DNA from: Pseudoruegeria sp039972875
GTDB lineage: Bacteria; Pseudomonadota; Alphaproteobacteria; Rhodobacterales; Rhodobacteraceae
Length of the DNA: 64,000 nucleotides
Assembly: GCA_039972875.1 (NCBI GenBank)
Contig: JBDWMA010000052.1
Coordinates: 289,759 to 353,758, forward strand
Direction of reading: 5' to 3'
In this document: positions 23,863 through 32,280 of the stretch, in pieces
Numbering within the stretch: position 1 is the stretch's first letter
Layout: each line of letters begins with the position of its first letter
The notes under the pieces: generated by a model
Database searches by the model: none
Seen by the model: only the letters and a program-made list of their open reading frames with translations
Told to the model about the DNA's origin: nothing
Program-made: the position numbers and the translations under genes

Positions 23863-24930
23863 TTAGCGTTTTAGGGTTTCGCCAAATTCGATTTTCGGAG
23901 ACAGCTCAATTTTGGTCTCTGTCGATTCATATGTGCCTGCCGTACGTTCTGCGATAATCTTGGCTGCGATACGACCGATGTCCCGTCGACAAGCATCCAT
24001 TGTGGCCAGCCGTTGCGGTAAGCCCTCTAGTAAATCAACGCCGTTGAACCCGGCCAACCCAATCTGATTGGGGATATCCACGCCTTGTTCACGTAGGTGC
24101 AATAACCCACCAGCACCAATCATGTCGTTTGAGTAATACAGGAAATCGATATCCGGTGTCCGCTCAAGGATTTTTTGCGTCAATTCACGCCCTTTTGCCA
24201 AAGCAGAACCGCCAGAATAGAATTCCTGATCTGCCACTTCGAGACCAGCTTTTGCCAAACCGCCTGTGAACCCTTCGAACCGTTTTCGCGCCCGATGATC
24301 CAATGGCATTTTTGTGCCTAGAAATCCGATCCGTTTATAGCCAGCTTTGACGATTGCATCAGCCATGATCCGGCCGGCGCGTCGGTGGGAAATCCCCACA
24401 GCCGTATCGACCGGTTCTCCGTCGACATCCATGATCTCGACAACCGGTATTCCAGAATTTCGCAGCATTGCGCGCGCGGCATCGGTGTGTTCCAACCCGG
24501 CCAAAATGATGCCAGATGGCCGCCAAGACAGCATTTCGTAAAGAACTTTTTCTTCTTGCTCGGGGGTGTAATTGGTGAGGCCAACAACAGGCTGAAGCTC
24601 GGTTTCCTCAAGCTCTTCTGAAATGGCGGACATAACGGTTGGAAATACCATGTTGGACATGGAGGGAATGATGACAGCAACCAGATTGACCCGCTTGGAG
24701 GCCAATGCCCCCGCGATTTTATTTGGAACGTATCCAAGGCGTTTTGCGGCCTCGAGAACTTTTTTTCGCGTTCCTTGAGACACGTCGCCTCGATTTCGTA
24801 GAACGCGCGATACTGTCATTTCGCTTACGCCTGATGCTTCGGAAACATCGCGAAGGGTCAAAGATCGTTTTGGGTTTGTGGAGGTGCCGTTGGTCAATTT
24901 ACTGTGCTCCCATGATAACACGTCCACCAT
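23863..24930 (-). CDS. LacI/GntR-type sugar-acid transcriptional regulator
   Basis: A 355-aa LacI-family repressor. The N-terminal helix-turn-helix reads TLRDVSEASGVSEMTVSRVL, followed by the hinge helix (KIAGALASKRVNLVAVIIP). A periplasmic-binding-like effector domain fills the rest (NDMIGAGGLLHL, QIGLAGFNG). Similar proteins control gluconate or related sugar-acid genes, but no such target genes are next to it here. A LacI-type operator lies 47 bp upstream, so autoregulation is likely. The start may be later than the first ATG, near the helix-turn-helix. Confidence 0.9.
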   Translation of the reverse strand: MVDVLSWEHSKLTNGTSTNPKRSLTLRDVSEASGVSEMTVSRVLRNRGDVSQGTRKKVLEAAKRLGYVPNKIAGALASKRVNLVAVIIPSMSNMVFPTVMSAISEELEETELQPVVGLTNYTPEQEEKVLYEMLSWRPSGIILAGLEHTDAARAMLRNSGIPVVEIMDVDGEPVDTAVGISHRRAGRIMADAIVKAGYKRIGFLGTKMPLDHRARKRFEGFTGGLAKAGLEVADQEFYSGGSALAKGRELTQKILERTPDIDFLYYSNDMIGAGGLLHLREQGVDIPNQIGLAGFNGVDLLEGLPQRLATMDACRRDIGRIAAKIIAERTAGTYESTETKIELSPKIEFGETLKR

Positions 24931-24976
24931 TAGTAGCTGCGAAAAAACGGCTTGTCCAAGCGAATGAATTACGGTA

Positions 24977-24990
24977 TGTTAGCGTTAACA
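24977..24990. promoter_or_regulatory. LacI-family operator
   Basis: TGTTAGCGTTAACA has perfect TGTTA/TAACA arms around GCGT, the usual pattern for LacI/GntR-type operators. It lies in the promoter region of the LacI-type gene, pointing to autorepression. Confidence 0.65.
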
Positions 24991-25041
24991 GAACATCCGG
25001 CACGTCCTGCAAGCTCTCTTTCTCTTGACGTAACTGGATTT

Positions 25042-25076
25042 AAGGGGGGAACGGTGGGCCAAATTCGTTCCCCCTT
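25042..25076. terminator. GC-rich hairpin between two minus-strand genes
   Basis: AAGGGGGGAACG (25042-25053) pairs with CGTTCCCCCTT (25066-25076). It lies 8 nt beyond the stop of the membrane regulator gene and probably ends its transcript. No long U-tract follows on the minus strand. Confidence 0.55.
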
Positions 25077-25083
25077 ACTTATT

Positions 25084-25788
25084 TTAAACCATTCGGATTA
25101 CGTCTTTGTCGATTGCCAGTAGGTAGCCGCGTTTAGATATTGTTTTGACCAGCATTTCACTCACCATTTGATTGCCAAGTGCATCGCGCAGACGTTTGAT
25201 TCGTGTGGCACCGGATGCCTCGTCACAGTTGTGGGTGTCTTTGCCGCTGATCATGGATTCGATCTGGATGCCGGAGAGGACATCTTCGTCCAGACGGGCT
25301 TCTGCCAATACAGAGAGTGTTTCAATCGCGCTGGCGGTCAGTTTGAATTCCATATTGTTCAAATAGACTGTTTTTTCCTCTCTGCTAATCAATAGCGAAG
25401 ACACCTGAAGACCTGCACGTTCGATTTCCCCCATTTTGCGGTACAGCAACAAGAGCGCAAACAAAAAAACGATCGTGGCAATGAGCATTGCAGATGCAAA
25501 TATCAACAGGACAAAAATCACCATGCGATAAGAGGACAGCGTTTCAGAAAAGGCAGTGCCGGATTGGGCAAGGATCTCTAGAAATTTGATGTCCCCGGAG
25601 GAGAACAAGGCGTCATTCTCAATAAATATCTGCTCAACCCGCGCGTTAAAAGCATTTGCGCTTGGCAGGCTGAGGATTAAAAAGACTCCGGCGGCGGCAA
25701 GTATGGCAACCACGGCGCTGACGCCAAGGGTCAAAACGCGAGTCGTGCCACGCCGTAGATCAGTAGCGGAGGAAGTAGTCACCGGCAT
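25084..25788 (-). CDS. Membrane protein with C-terminal winged helix-turn-helix
   Basis: A 234-aa protein with two hydrophobic helices (about residues 18-42 and 85-115) and a C-terminal OmpR/ToxR-like DNA-binding domain. The latter shows TRIKRLRDALGN and LVKTISKRGYLLAID, the recognition helix and wing of Trans_reg_C. This is ToxR reversed: the DNA-binding part is at the C-terminus. The loop between helices (about 40 residues) would be periplasmic and could sense. It overlaps the upstream secreted-protein gene by 29 nt, so the two are coupled. The start at MPVTTSSATD was chosen; a longer frame lies inside the neighbour. Confidence 0.75.
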   Translation of the reverse strand: MPVTTSSATDLRRGTTRVLTLGVSAVVAILAAAGVFLILSLPSANAFNARVEQIFIENDALFSSGDIKFLEILAQSGTAFSETLSSYRMVIFVLLIFASAMLIATIVFLFALLLLYRKMGEIERAGLQVSSLLISREEKTVYLNNMEFKLTASAIETLSVLAEARLDEDVLSGIQIESMISGKDTHNCDEASGATRIKRLRDALGNQMVSEMLVKTISKRGYLLAIDKDVIRMV

Positions 25789-26041
25789 TACCCTTCTTTG
25801 CATCCACCTTGGTCTCATCAAAAACGGAGACCACATTCAGCAACTCCCAGCCATCTTTTGCAACGCGTTTGCGCAAAGCTTTGGCGGCTTGCTGCCGAGT
25901 GCACTTTGCATCGGGGATCTTAGCCACACCATAGTGTAGGCGGAGAGGGTCGTCTTGTTTGGCCTTGTAGTCAGCAAAACAAGCGGCGGATACGGGGGAG
26001 GCCAACAACAGGGCACCCAGAAGGAATATAGCGTGTTTCAT
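25760..26041 (-). CDS. Small secreted protein, hypothetical
   Basis: A 93-aa protein with a clear signal peptide (MKHAIFLLGALLLASPVSAA). The mature part has two Cys and CTRQQAAKALRKRVAKDGWE. I do not recognise the family. Being coupled to the membrane winged-helix gene downstream, it may be a periplasmic partner of that regulator. The reading frame extends back to 26176, but the signal peptide fixes the start. Confidence 0.65.
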   Translation of the reverse strand: MKHAIFLLGALLLASPVSAACFADYKAKQDDPLRLHYGVAKIPDAKCTRQQAAKALRKRVAKDGWELLNVVSVFDETKVDAKKGNAGDYFLRY

Positions 26042-26192
26042 GTCTGCCATTTGACGGGATTGGCCGTTGTTATGCAATGACATTTCTTTGCTATGCGATA
26101 TCAACATCCTGATATTGTTTATCTTTTTGTTTCGGTGCCACGTTGACCTCATCAGCGCCATATCGGCCAAGGTCAACTACAGGAGACGCCCC

Positions 26193-26663
26193 ATGAACAA
26201 GACATTTATTACAATCATCGCAGTTACCACATTGTTGGTGACGTCTTTAAACGCCCGAACCGCAGAGGCATCAGACTCTGACATCGCGAAGCTCTTGTTT
26301 GGCGCAACGACCCTAATCATTCTTGGGGCAGCGATTAATGATCATCAGGATGACAAAAAGGACAACAAGCCTCGGCACTATTCAAAACCACCCAAACATC
26401 AACACTATGCGCCAAAACCTAAACCCAAACCGACAGCAGGGCATGCGCGCATTCCGGCCCGGTGTGAACGAGAGTATCGTCAACACAATGGTGGAACACA
26501 TACTGGATATTCACAAGAATGCCTCGATTACCATTTTCGGAGCGCCCGCCCCTTACCCCAAGAATGCAAGCGAAACATTCACTCCCGTAAGTACGGGCGC
26601 GTGAAGACTTACAGTGCCACTTGCATGCAGCGCCATGGTTATAAGGTAGCCTATAAACACTGA
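26193..26663 (+). CDS. Secreted Lys/His/Pro-rich protein, hypothetical
   Basis: A 156-aa protein with signal peptide (MNKTFITIIAVTTLLVTSLN). It has a low-complexity middle of K, P and H (KPPKHQHYAPKPKPKPTAG), then a C-terminal region with four Cys (CEREYRQHN, CLDYHF, CKRNIHS, CMQRHGYK). This suggests a disulfide-bonded periplasmic domain. AGGAG precedes the ATG. Function unknown; metal or cell-wall binding are possibilities only. Confidence 0.7.
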   Translation: MNKTFITIIAVTTLLVTSLNARTAEASDSDIAKLLFGATTLIILGAAINDHQDDKKDNKPRHYSKPPKHQHYAPKPKPKPTAGHARIPARCEREYRQHNGGTHTGYSQECLDYHFRSARPLPQECKRNIHSRKYGRVKTYSATCMQRHGYKVAYKH

Positions 26664-26702
26664 TTGACCTCAATCGAGCAGAGATCGCAGCAAGACGATC
26701 CA

Positions 26703-26731
26703 AAGGACGGGAGAGCCCCCGTCCTTTTTTG
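26703..26731 (+). terminator. Intrinsic terminator
   Basis: AAAGGACGGG pairs with CCCGTCCTTT and runs into a T-tract. It ends the transcript of the secreted protein at 26193-26663, just before rnhB. Confidence 0.8.
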
Positions 26732-26765
26732 TTGCACTAACCCTCCGGGATTGCCTTATAGCCTT

Positions 26766-27389
26766 ATGAGCAAATTGACCCCAGACGATAGTTTTGAACA
26801 ACAGGCCATTATGAATGGCTTTTCCCGAATCGCCGGTGTGGATGAAGTTGGGCGTGGGCCCCTTTGTGGACCTGTGACCGCAGCCGCAGTTATCCTTGAT
26901 CCGAATCGTATTCCCGACGGTTTGAACGACTCGAAAAAACTATCCGTTAAAAAACGAGAGGGCCTCTTTGAGGAGATCATGTCCACGGCACAGGTGTCTG
27001 TTGCCCATTCCTCTGTGGCCGAGATTGATGAGATCAACATCCTGCACGCATCAATGCTCGCAATGTCACGGGCTTTGGCGGGGTTAACCCCGACGGCAGA
27101 TTATGCGTTGATTGACGGGAACCGTTTGCCCAAGGACCTCTCGATCTCTGCAGAGGCGATTGTGAAAGGCGATGCGCGATCCGTGTCGATTTCCGCCGCC
27201 TCAATCGTGGCGAAAATAACACGCGACCGCATCATGGTGGATTTAGCGCAACAGCATCCTGGTTATGGATGGGAGACAAACGCGGGATATGGGACCAAAA
27301 CGCATCTAGAGGGGCTCAGGAAACTGGGCGTAACCCCACATCATAGACGTTCGTTCAAACCTATCCACAACATCTTGTATCAAGCCTAA
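26766..27389 (+). CDS. rnhB: Ribonuclease HII
   Basis: A 207-aa enzyme. The signature IAGVDEVGRGPLCGPV holds the first catalytic Asp/Glu, and NDSKKLSVKKRE and ALIDGNRLP follow. It removes RNA from RNA-DNA hybrids and misincorporated ribonucleotides. The ATG at 26766 lies downstream of a terminator; the longer frame to 26664 would read through that hairpin. ccrM follows in the same direction 110 nt later. Confidence 0.93.
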   Translation: MSKLTPDDSFEQQAIMNGFSRIAGVDEVGRGPLCGPVTAAAVILDPNRIPDGLNDSKKLSVKKREGLFEEIMSTAQVSVAHSSVAEIDEINILHASMLAMSRALAGLTPTADYALIDGNRLPKDLSISAEAIVKGDARSVSISAASIVAKITRDRIMVDLAQQHPGYGWETNAGYGTKTHLEGLRKLGVTPHHRRSFKPIHNILYQA

Positions 27390-27425
27390 ATACCAACATC
27401 TTGATTTAATAAAGAAATTGACGAT

Positions 27426-27454
27426 CTATCCACAATGACTCATCTTTATCCACA
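27426..27454. promoter_or_regulatory. DnaA boxes flanking a GANTC site upstream of ccrM
   Basis: CTATCCACA (27426-27434) and a perfect DnaA box TTATCCACA (27446-27454) sit 20 bp apart in the same orientation. GACTC, a CcrM target, lies between them at 27437-27441. A third CTATCCACA is at 27361 at the end of rnhB. Just downstream GGTGCC-AAAAA-GGCGCC forms a short hairpin. Cell-cycle control of ccrM by DnaA and its own methylation is inferred. Confidence 0.55.
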
Positions 27455-27499
27455 ATAAGTAGGTGCCAAAAAGGCGCCACATATCGAGGCAGTAAAAAG

Positions 27500-28609
27500 A
27501 TGAAAACTACGACAAAAGGGGCTCCAGAGCTCCCTTTAAATCAGATATTGGATGGCGACTGCATTGAGGCAATGAACAGTCTACCGGAGAACTCGGTCGA
27601 TCTGATTTTCGCTGATCCCCCCTATAACCTTCAGCTAAAGGGCGATTTGCACCGTCCCGATAATTCTAAAGTTGATGCTGTGGATGATGAATGGGACCAG
27701 TTTTCGTCTTTCGCGGCGTATGATAAATTTACCCGTGGCTGGCTCAAAGCCGCGCGCCGCATCCTAAAGCCGGATGGGGCAATTTGGGTGATCGGATCCT
27801 ATCACAATATTTTCCGAGTTGGGGCCTCGTTGCAGGATGCGGGTTATTGGATCCTAAATGATGTGGTCTGGCGTAAAAGCAATCCGATGCCGAACTTTCG
27901 CGGCAAACGGCTGACCAATGCCCATGAAACCATGATTTGGGCATCTAAATCAGAAGGCAGCAAAGCCACTTTTAACTATGAGGCGCTGAAGTCCCTTAAT
28001 GAAGGCGTTCAAATGCGCAGCGATTGGGTTCTGCCGATCTGCAACGGGCACGAACGTCTGAAAGATAGCAACGGCGACAAAGCTCACCCCACGCAAAAAC
28101 CAGAGAGCCTGCTGCATCGCGTTTTGGTTGGCGCAACCAACCCTGGTGACGTCGTGTTGGATCCATTCTTTGGGTCAGGCACCACAGGTGCCGTGGCTAA
28201 AAAATTGGGCCGAAATTTCATCGGAATTGAGCGCGAAGAAGTGTACCGCAAACTTGCAGCGAAACGCATTGCCAAAGCGCGCCCCTATGAAGCTGATAGC
28301 CTAAAAGTCGCGGCCTCTAAGCGCGCGCAACCTCGTGTTCCCTTTGGTCAGCTTGTGGAGCGCGGTATGCTTACTCCGGGCGACGAGCTGCAGTCCTTGA
28401 ACGGTCGGTATCGCGCCAAGGTACGCGCCGATGGCACATTGGCAGCGCAGAAAACCAGCGGGTCGATCCATCAGGTCGGAGCCGCGTTAGAAGGTGCGCC
28501 TAGCTGCAATGGTTGGACTTATTGGTGTTACAAGCAGGACGGAAAACCTGTGCCGATTGATCAACTGCGTCAGCAGATCCGAGATGAAATGGGCGAACAC
28601 GCCAACTAA
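27500..28609 (+). CDS. ccrM: Cell-cycle DNA adenine methyltransferase CcrM (GANTC)
   Basis: A 369-aa beta-class N6-adenine methyltransferase. The catalytic DPPYNLQL motif is near residue 39, and the SAM-binding DPFFGSGTTGAVA comes later, the order of the beta class. The C-terminal RAMA-like domain (near residue 290: VERGMLTPGDELQS) is typical of CcrM. In alphaproteobacteria it methylates GANTC once per cell cycle and affects transcription through GcrA. Solitary: no restriction gene accompanies it. A perfect terminator follows. Confidence 0.95.
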   Translation: MKTTTKGAPELPLNQILDGDCIEAMNSLPENSVDLIFADPPYNLQLKGDLHRPDNSKVDAVDDEWDQFSSFAAYDKFTRGWLKAARRILKPDGAIWVIGSYHNIFRVGASLQDAGYWILNDVVWRKSNPMPNFRGKRLTNAHETMIWASKSEGSKATFNYEALKSLNEGVQMRSDWVLPICNGHERLKDSNGDKAHPTQKPESLLHRVLVGATNPGDVVLDPFFGSGTTGAVAKKLGRNFIGIEREEVYRKLAAKRIAKARPYEADSLKVAASKRAQPRVPFGQLVERGMLTPGDELQSLNGRYRAKVRADGTLAAQKTSGSIHQVGAALEGAPSCNGWTYWCYKQDGKPVPIDQLRQQIRDEMGEHAN

Positions 28610-28666
28610 GCTCTAAACAAAAAAGTTTACCGCCGGTGCCTGTAGCCTGACTCAGGGCGCCTACTT

Positions 28667-28695
28667 CCCCGCCGTATCTAACGGCGGGGCTTTTT
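28667..28695 (+). terminator. Intrinsic terminator after ccrM
   Basis: CCCCGCCGT pairs perfectly with ACGGCGGGG across a 5-nt loop, followed by CTTTTT. A strong rho-independent terminator for ccrM. Confidence 0.9.
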
Positions 28696-28729
28696 CGACT
28701 CTAATACAGCGATTTAAGAATTTTGGGCT

Positions 28730-29884
28730 CTATTTAGGCATCGGATTACTTGCCGATTTATAGGCGGACCAGTCTGTGATTTCCGGATAATTGGTTTTGC
28801 GCCATTCTCGGACTTTGGGATTCATATATCGCCGCCAAGCCGGGGGGACCATCGCCAAAACTGTCATAATCGGGTAGCCGTATGGCAATTGCGGTGCATC
28901 GTCTTCGCTATAGGTCTGCAAAAGCGGAAACCGTCGGTTGGGCTTGTAGTGATGGTCAGAATGACGCTGTAGATTGATCAACAACCAATTGGAGGCTCTG
29001 TGTGCAGCATTCCAGCTATGGCGCGGCAGGACGTGTTCGTATTTTCCGTCCCCTAGGTGTTTTCGTGTGAGCCCGTAGTGTTCAATGTAATTCACCAGTT
29101 CTAGTTGCCAGATCGCGACAAAGGCTTGGTATAGAAATAGCAATATTCCAAACCAGCCTCCTATTGCAAAGGCCAAGCCAACAAAGACGGCTTGCAGTAT
29201 CCAATACCGCAGGAATGGATTGCTGGGATGTAATACTGGTTGGTTCTTGCGCGCAAGCATTGACCTTTCTGCGCCCCAGGCGGATGCATAACATTGATGT
29301 AAAACACGCGGAAAAAATCGATGAAACCCTTCATTATAACGGGCTGTAACGGGATCGCGCGGGGTTGCGACATATCGATGATGAACCAACAAATGTTCGG
29401 ATCGAAAATGGCTATACATTACAGTGGCCAAAAGCAGATCCGCCAACCAACGTTCGGACTTTGGCTTCTGATGCATGAGCTCATGGGAATAATTAATCCC
29501 AATGGTGCCGGAGATTACGCCGACGCCGAAAAACAGCAATATACTCTCACCCACACTTTGATGATCTGAATGTGTCACCCACCAGATCATGCCGAATATC
29601 GTAAGGAATTGGATCGGAAACCAAATCAGGGTGATTAAGCGATACCAATGCAATTGATCATCAGGTGTCTCGGGATCAATATTATCTGTGTTTAGTCCCG
29701 TAATCGCATCCAGTAAGGAAAAGCCGAGCCAACCATAAACGGGTAGGATGAGCACCCAAACGCCACCTTGTAATGCCGCCAAAATCGCCAACGGTACCAT
29801 CAATAATGATGCCCAAAACGGTAGCGCTGTTCTGAATGTTAAAACGGGATCTTTCCGGGTCATATTCCGATGGCTCTTGTGCAT
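28730..29884 (-). CDS. alkB: Alkane 1-monooxygenase (AlkB)
   Basis: A 384-aa integral-membrane di-iron hydroxylase. The His motifs are complete: HELMHQ, HLLVHHRYVATP, the AlkB-specific NYIEHYGL, and LQRHSDHHYKPNRRF. Six hydrophobic helices precede and intersperse them. It hydroxylates terminal carbons of medium-chain alkanes using electrons from rubredoxin; no rubredoxin gene is adjacent. NYIEHYGL separates it from xylene monooxygenase and fatty acid desaturases. A later ATG (M8) is an alternative start. Confidence 0.93.
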   Translation of the reverse strand: MHKSHRNMTRKDPVLTFRTALPFWASLLMVPLAILAALQGGVWVLILPVYGWLGFSLLDAITGLNTDNIDPETPDDQLHWYRLITLIWFPIQFLTIFGMIWWVTHSDHQSVGESILLFFGVGVISGTIGINYSHELMHQKPKSERWLADLLLATVMYSHFRSEHLLVHHRYVATPRDPVTARYNEGFHRFFPRVLHQCYASAWGAERSMLARKNQPVLHPSNPFLRYWILQAVFVGLAFAIGGWFGILLFLYQAFVAIWQLELVNYIEHYGLTRKHLGDGKYEHVLPRHSWNAAHRASNWLLINLQRHSDHHYKPNRRFPLLQTYSEDDAPQLPYGYPIMTVLAMVPPAWRRYMNPKVREWRKTNYPEITDWSAYKSASNPMPK

Positions 29885-29918
29885 TTAGGTTACGATCATC
29901 CTTTCTATTAACAATGGC

Positions 29919-30971
29919 TTATCTTTGGGCGCCTTGCGTCATATCAAAGGCTTTGCGCATGACCGTGGGCATGTCTGCGGGACGAAACTCGGATTTATCA
30001 AGGAAATACCCCCGGTTGGGTTGAGTATTCTGAGGCAGTTTTGCGGTCAAAACCTGCAGAATTAAGTGAAAATGAGTAAACGTATGACGAACCTCGGCGG
30101 ATGTGTTTTGCCAATCGCCGGCGACAGGCGGGTCAGGGGCCGGCGCGTCATTCCAATCTGACCCTGGCCATGCCAACATCCCCCCCAATAATCCCTTGTC
30201 CGGACGCCGTTCAACCAAAAACGCCCCGTCTTCCCGCGTCGCGATATAGGCGTATCCCAAACGAATTGGTTTTGCCTTTTTGGGGCGTTTCTTGGGTAAC
30301 TCCGCTGGATTAGTGCCTAAACGTGCCTTGCATCCCGTCATCCACGGGCAAATACCACAGGCAGGGGATTTCGGGGTGCAGATAGTGGCACCCAAATCCA
30401 TGACCGCTTGTGCATAATCGCCAGGACGATCAATAGGTGTCAAGTGTTTCGCCAATTCTGTTAGCATTGGTTTGGCGTCTGGCAGCGGAGTGTGGATTTC
30501 ATAAACACGGCTCATTACGCGTTCAACATTGCCGTCAACAACAACAGAAGGTTGATCAAAGGCAATCGCTGACAATGCTCCGGCCGTATAGGGTCCAATT
30601 CCCGGGAGCTTTAGCAGCGCTTCATGGTTGCTGGGAAATAGGCCACCATGTTCATCGGTGATGACTCGCGCACATTTCAACAAATTGCGGGCGCGGGCGT
30701 AATACCCAAGGCCGGCCCATTCCGCCATGACCTCGGCGTCCTCAGCCGCAGCAAGCGCATGGATCGTTGGCCATTTACTGATAAAACGGGTGAAATAGTC
30801 TCTGACTGCGGCGACGGTGGTTTGTTGCAACATGATTTCTGACAACCAAACCCGATAGGGGTCGGGTAATACCCCAGATAGACGATCCGCCGGAGGCACC
30901 CGCCATGGCATGTCGCGGGCGTGGGTGTCATACCACGCCAATAGCCCCTCTGATGAGATATGTTCACGCAA
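29919..30971 (-). CDS. mutY: A/G-specific adenine glycosylase
   Basis: A 350-aa MutY. The helix-hairpin-helix with catalytic Asp is present (LPGIGPYTAGALSAIAF, then VVDGNVERVMSR), along with EIMLQQTTV and the [4Fe-4S] cluster CTPKSPACGICPWMTGC. The C-terminal NUDIX-like domain that recognises 8-oxoG starts near residue 235. It removes A mispaired with 8-oxoguanine. It is divergent from the DciA-like gene. Confidence 0.94.
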   Translation of the reverse strand: MREHISSEGLLAWYDTHARDMPWRVPPADRLSGVLPDPYRVWLSEIMLQQTTVAAVRDYFTRFISKWPTIHALAAAEDAEVMAEWAGLGYYARARNLLKCARVITDEHGGLFPSNHEALLKLPGIGPYTAGALSAIAFDQPSVVVDGNVERVMSRVYEIHTPLPDAKPMLTELAKHLTPIDRPGDYAQAVMDLGATICTPKSPACGICPWMTGCKARLGTNPAELPKKRPKKAKPIRLGYAYIATREDGAFLVERRPDKGLLGGMLAWPGSDWNDAPAPDPPVAGDWQNTSAEVRHTFTHFHLILQVLTAKLPQNTQPNRGYFLDKSEFRPADMPTVMRKAFDMTQGAQR

Positions 30972-31052
30972 TCTTTATTACCCCTGATTTGCTATTTCGC
31001 TGGTACCCCAACGCCGCAAGGCTAAGATATACCGAAGGAGTCGGAAAGACAG

Positions 31053-31586
31053 ATGGCAAAACAGGTAAAAACACATTCCTTTACGCCTCAAAGGCGAAAG
31101 CGGGGGTTCGAACGAACCTCGGGCCTGTTGCAGAGCCATATTCGCAAAGCCACCGAATCCCGAGGATTCGCCGTGACGCGTTTGTTAACCCATTGGGAAG
31201 AGATCGTTGGCAAAGACGTGGCCTCGATGGCGCATCCTGTCAAAGTTGGCTACGGACGTGGCGGATTTGGGGCGACGCTAACGATTCTGACCAAGGGTGC
31301 TTATGCACCGATGTTGCAAAGCCAGCTGCCAGCTATCAAAGAAAAGGTGAATGCCTGTTACGGCTATGCTGCAATTTCCCGGATTCATGTGACACAAACC
31401 GCCCCAACCGGCTTTGCCGAGGGGCAGGTTCAGTTTCAGTCGGCTCCGAAAAAAGAAAGACTAGGCCCAACACCAGAGATTAAGGCCCGTGCCCATGAAA
31501 CCACCGCTGACGTAGGCGATTCTGGGTTGCGCGCCGCACTGGATGCGTTGGGCGCTAATATCATAACCAAGCAAAAATCTGACTAA
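31053..31586 (+). CDS. DUF721 (DciA-like) protein
   Basis: A 177-aa protein. The N-terminal two-thirds (SRGFAVTRLLTHWEEIVGKD, then a segment with LTILTKGAYAPMLQ and YGYAAISRIHV) matches the DUF721 family. DciA, the best known member, helps load replicative helicase in bacteria lacking DnaC. Whether this alphaproteobacterial form does the same is inference. It lies 12 nt ahead of the DsbA-like gene. Confidence 0.82.
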   Translation: MAKQVKTHSFTPQRRKRGFERTSGLLQSHIRKATESRGFAVTRLLTHWEEIVGKDVASMAHPVKVGYGRGGFGATLTILTKGAYAPMLQSQLPAIKEKVNACYGYAAISRIHVTQTAPTGFAEGQVQFQSAPKKERLGPTPEIKARAHETTADVGDSGLRAALDALGANIITKQKSD

Positions 31587-31598
31587 AGAGGCAAAGAC

Positions 31599-32258
31599 AT
31601 GCAAAGCAAATTTACCCTCGCCGCCCTCGCGGCCGTTGCCGTTGCTGGTGGCGCTTATCTGTTTACGACTTCGGCGCCCACCTCGACCGGGTTTGCCATG
31701 GCTGAGGCGCAGACCGCTGATATCGACACGTCAAGCATCACCGACATGTTTATTGGTGCGGAGGATGCACCCGTAGAGATCATCGAATACGCCTCTTATA
31801 CTTGTCCGCATTGTGCCAACTTTCACAGTGCAGTGTTTAAGCAGCTAAAAGAGAACTACATCGACACTGGCAAAGTTAAATTCACTTATCGTGAGGTCTA
31901 TTTTGATCGCTTTGGTCTTTGGGCCTCCATGGTTGCCCGTTGTGGGGGGGATATGCGGTTCTTTGGTATTTCTGATTTGCTTTATAGCGAACAAAAGGAA
32001 TGGACCGGTTCCGGCGACCCTGCTGAAATCGCAGAAAACCTCAAGAAAATTGGACTGAAAGCGGGCCTATCCAGCGATGAGTTGGATGTCTGCATGCAAG
32101 ACGGTGCAAAAGCCCAAACTCTGGTGGCTTGGTTCGAAGAAAACGCTAAGGCTGATGATGTTAATTCCACCCCCACGTTCATCGTTGACGGCAAAAAAGA
32201 GTCGAACATGAACTATGCAGATTTTTCTGCTCTACTAGATGAAAAATTGGGGGAGTAA
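31599..32258 (+). CDS. DsbA-family thiol:disulfide oxidoreductase
   Basis: A 219-aa periplasmic thioredoxin-fold protein. It has a signal peptide, then EYASYTCPHCANFH with the active CPHC, and STPTFIVDG with the cis-Pro. The family forms disulfides in exported proteins; this subgroup resembles DsbA/BdbD of alphaproteobacteria. It is probably co-transcribed with the DUF721 gene. Confidence 0.88.
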   Translation: MQSKFTLAALAAVAVAGGAYLFTTSAPTSTGFAMAEAQTADIDTSSITDMFIGAEDAPVEIIEYASYTCPHCANFHSAVFKQLKENYIDTGKVKFTYREVYFDRFGLWASMVARCGGDMRFFGISDLLYSEQKEWTGSGDPAEIAENLKKIGLKAGLSSDELDVCMQDGAKAQTLVAWFEENAKADDVNSTPTFIVDGKKESNMNYADFSALLDEKLGE

Positions 32259-32280
32259 TGGTACCACCGCTTGTGGGCCA

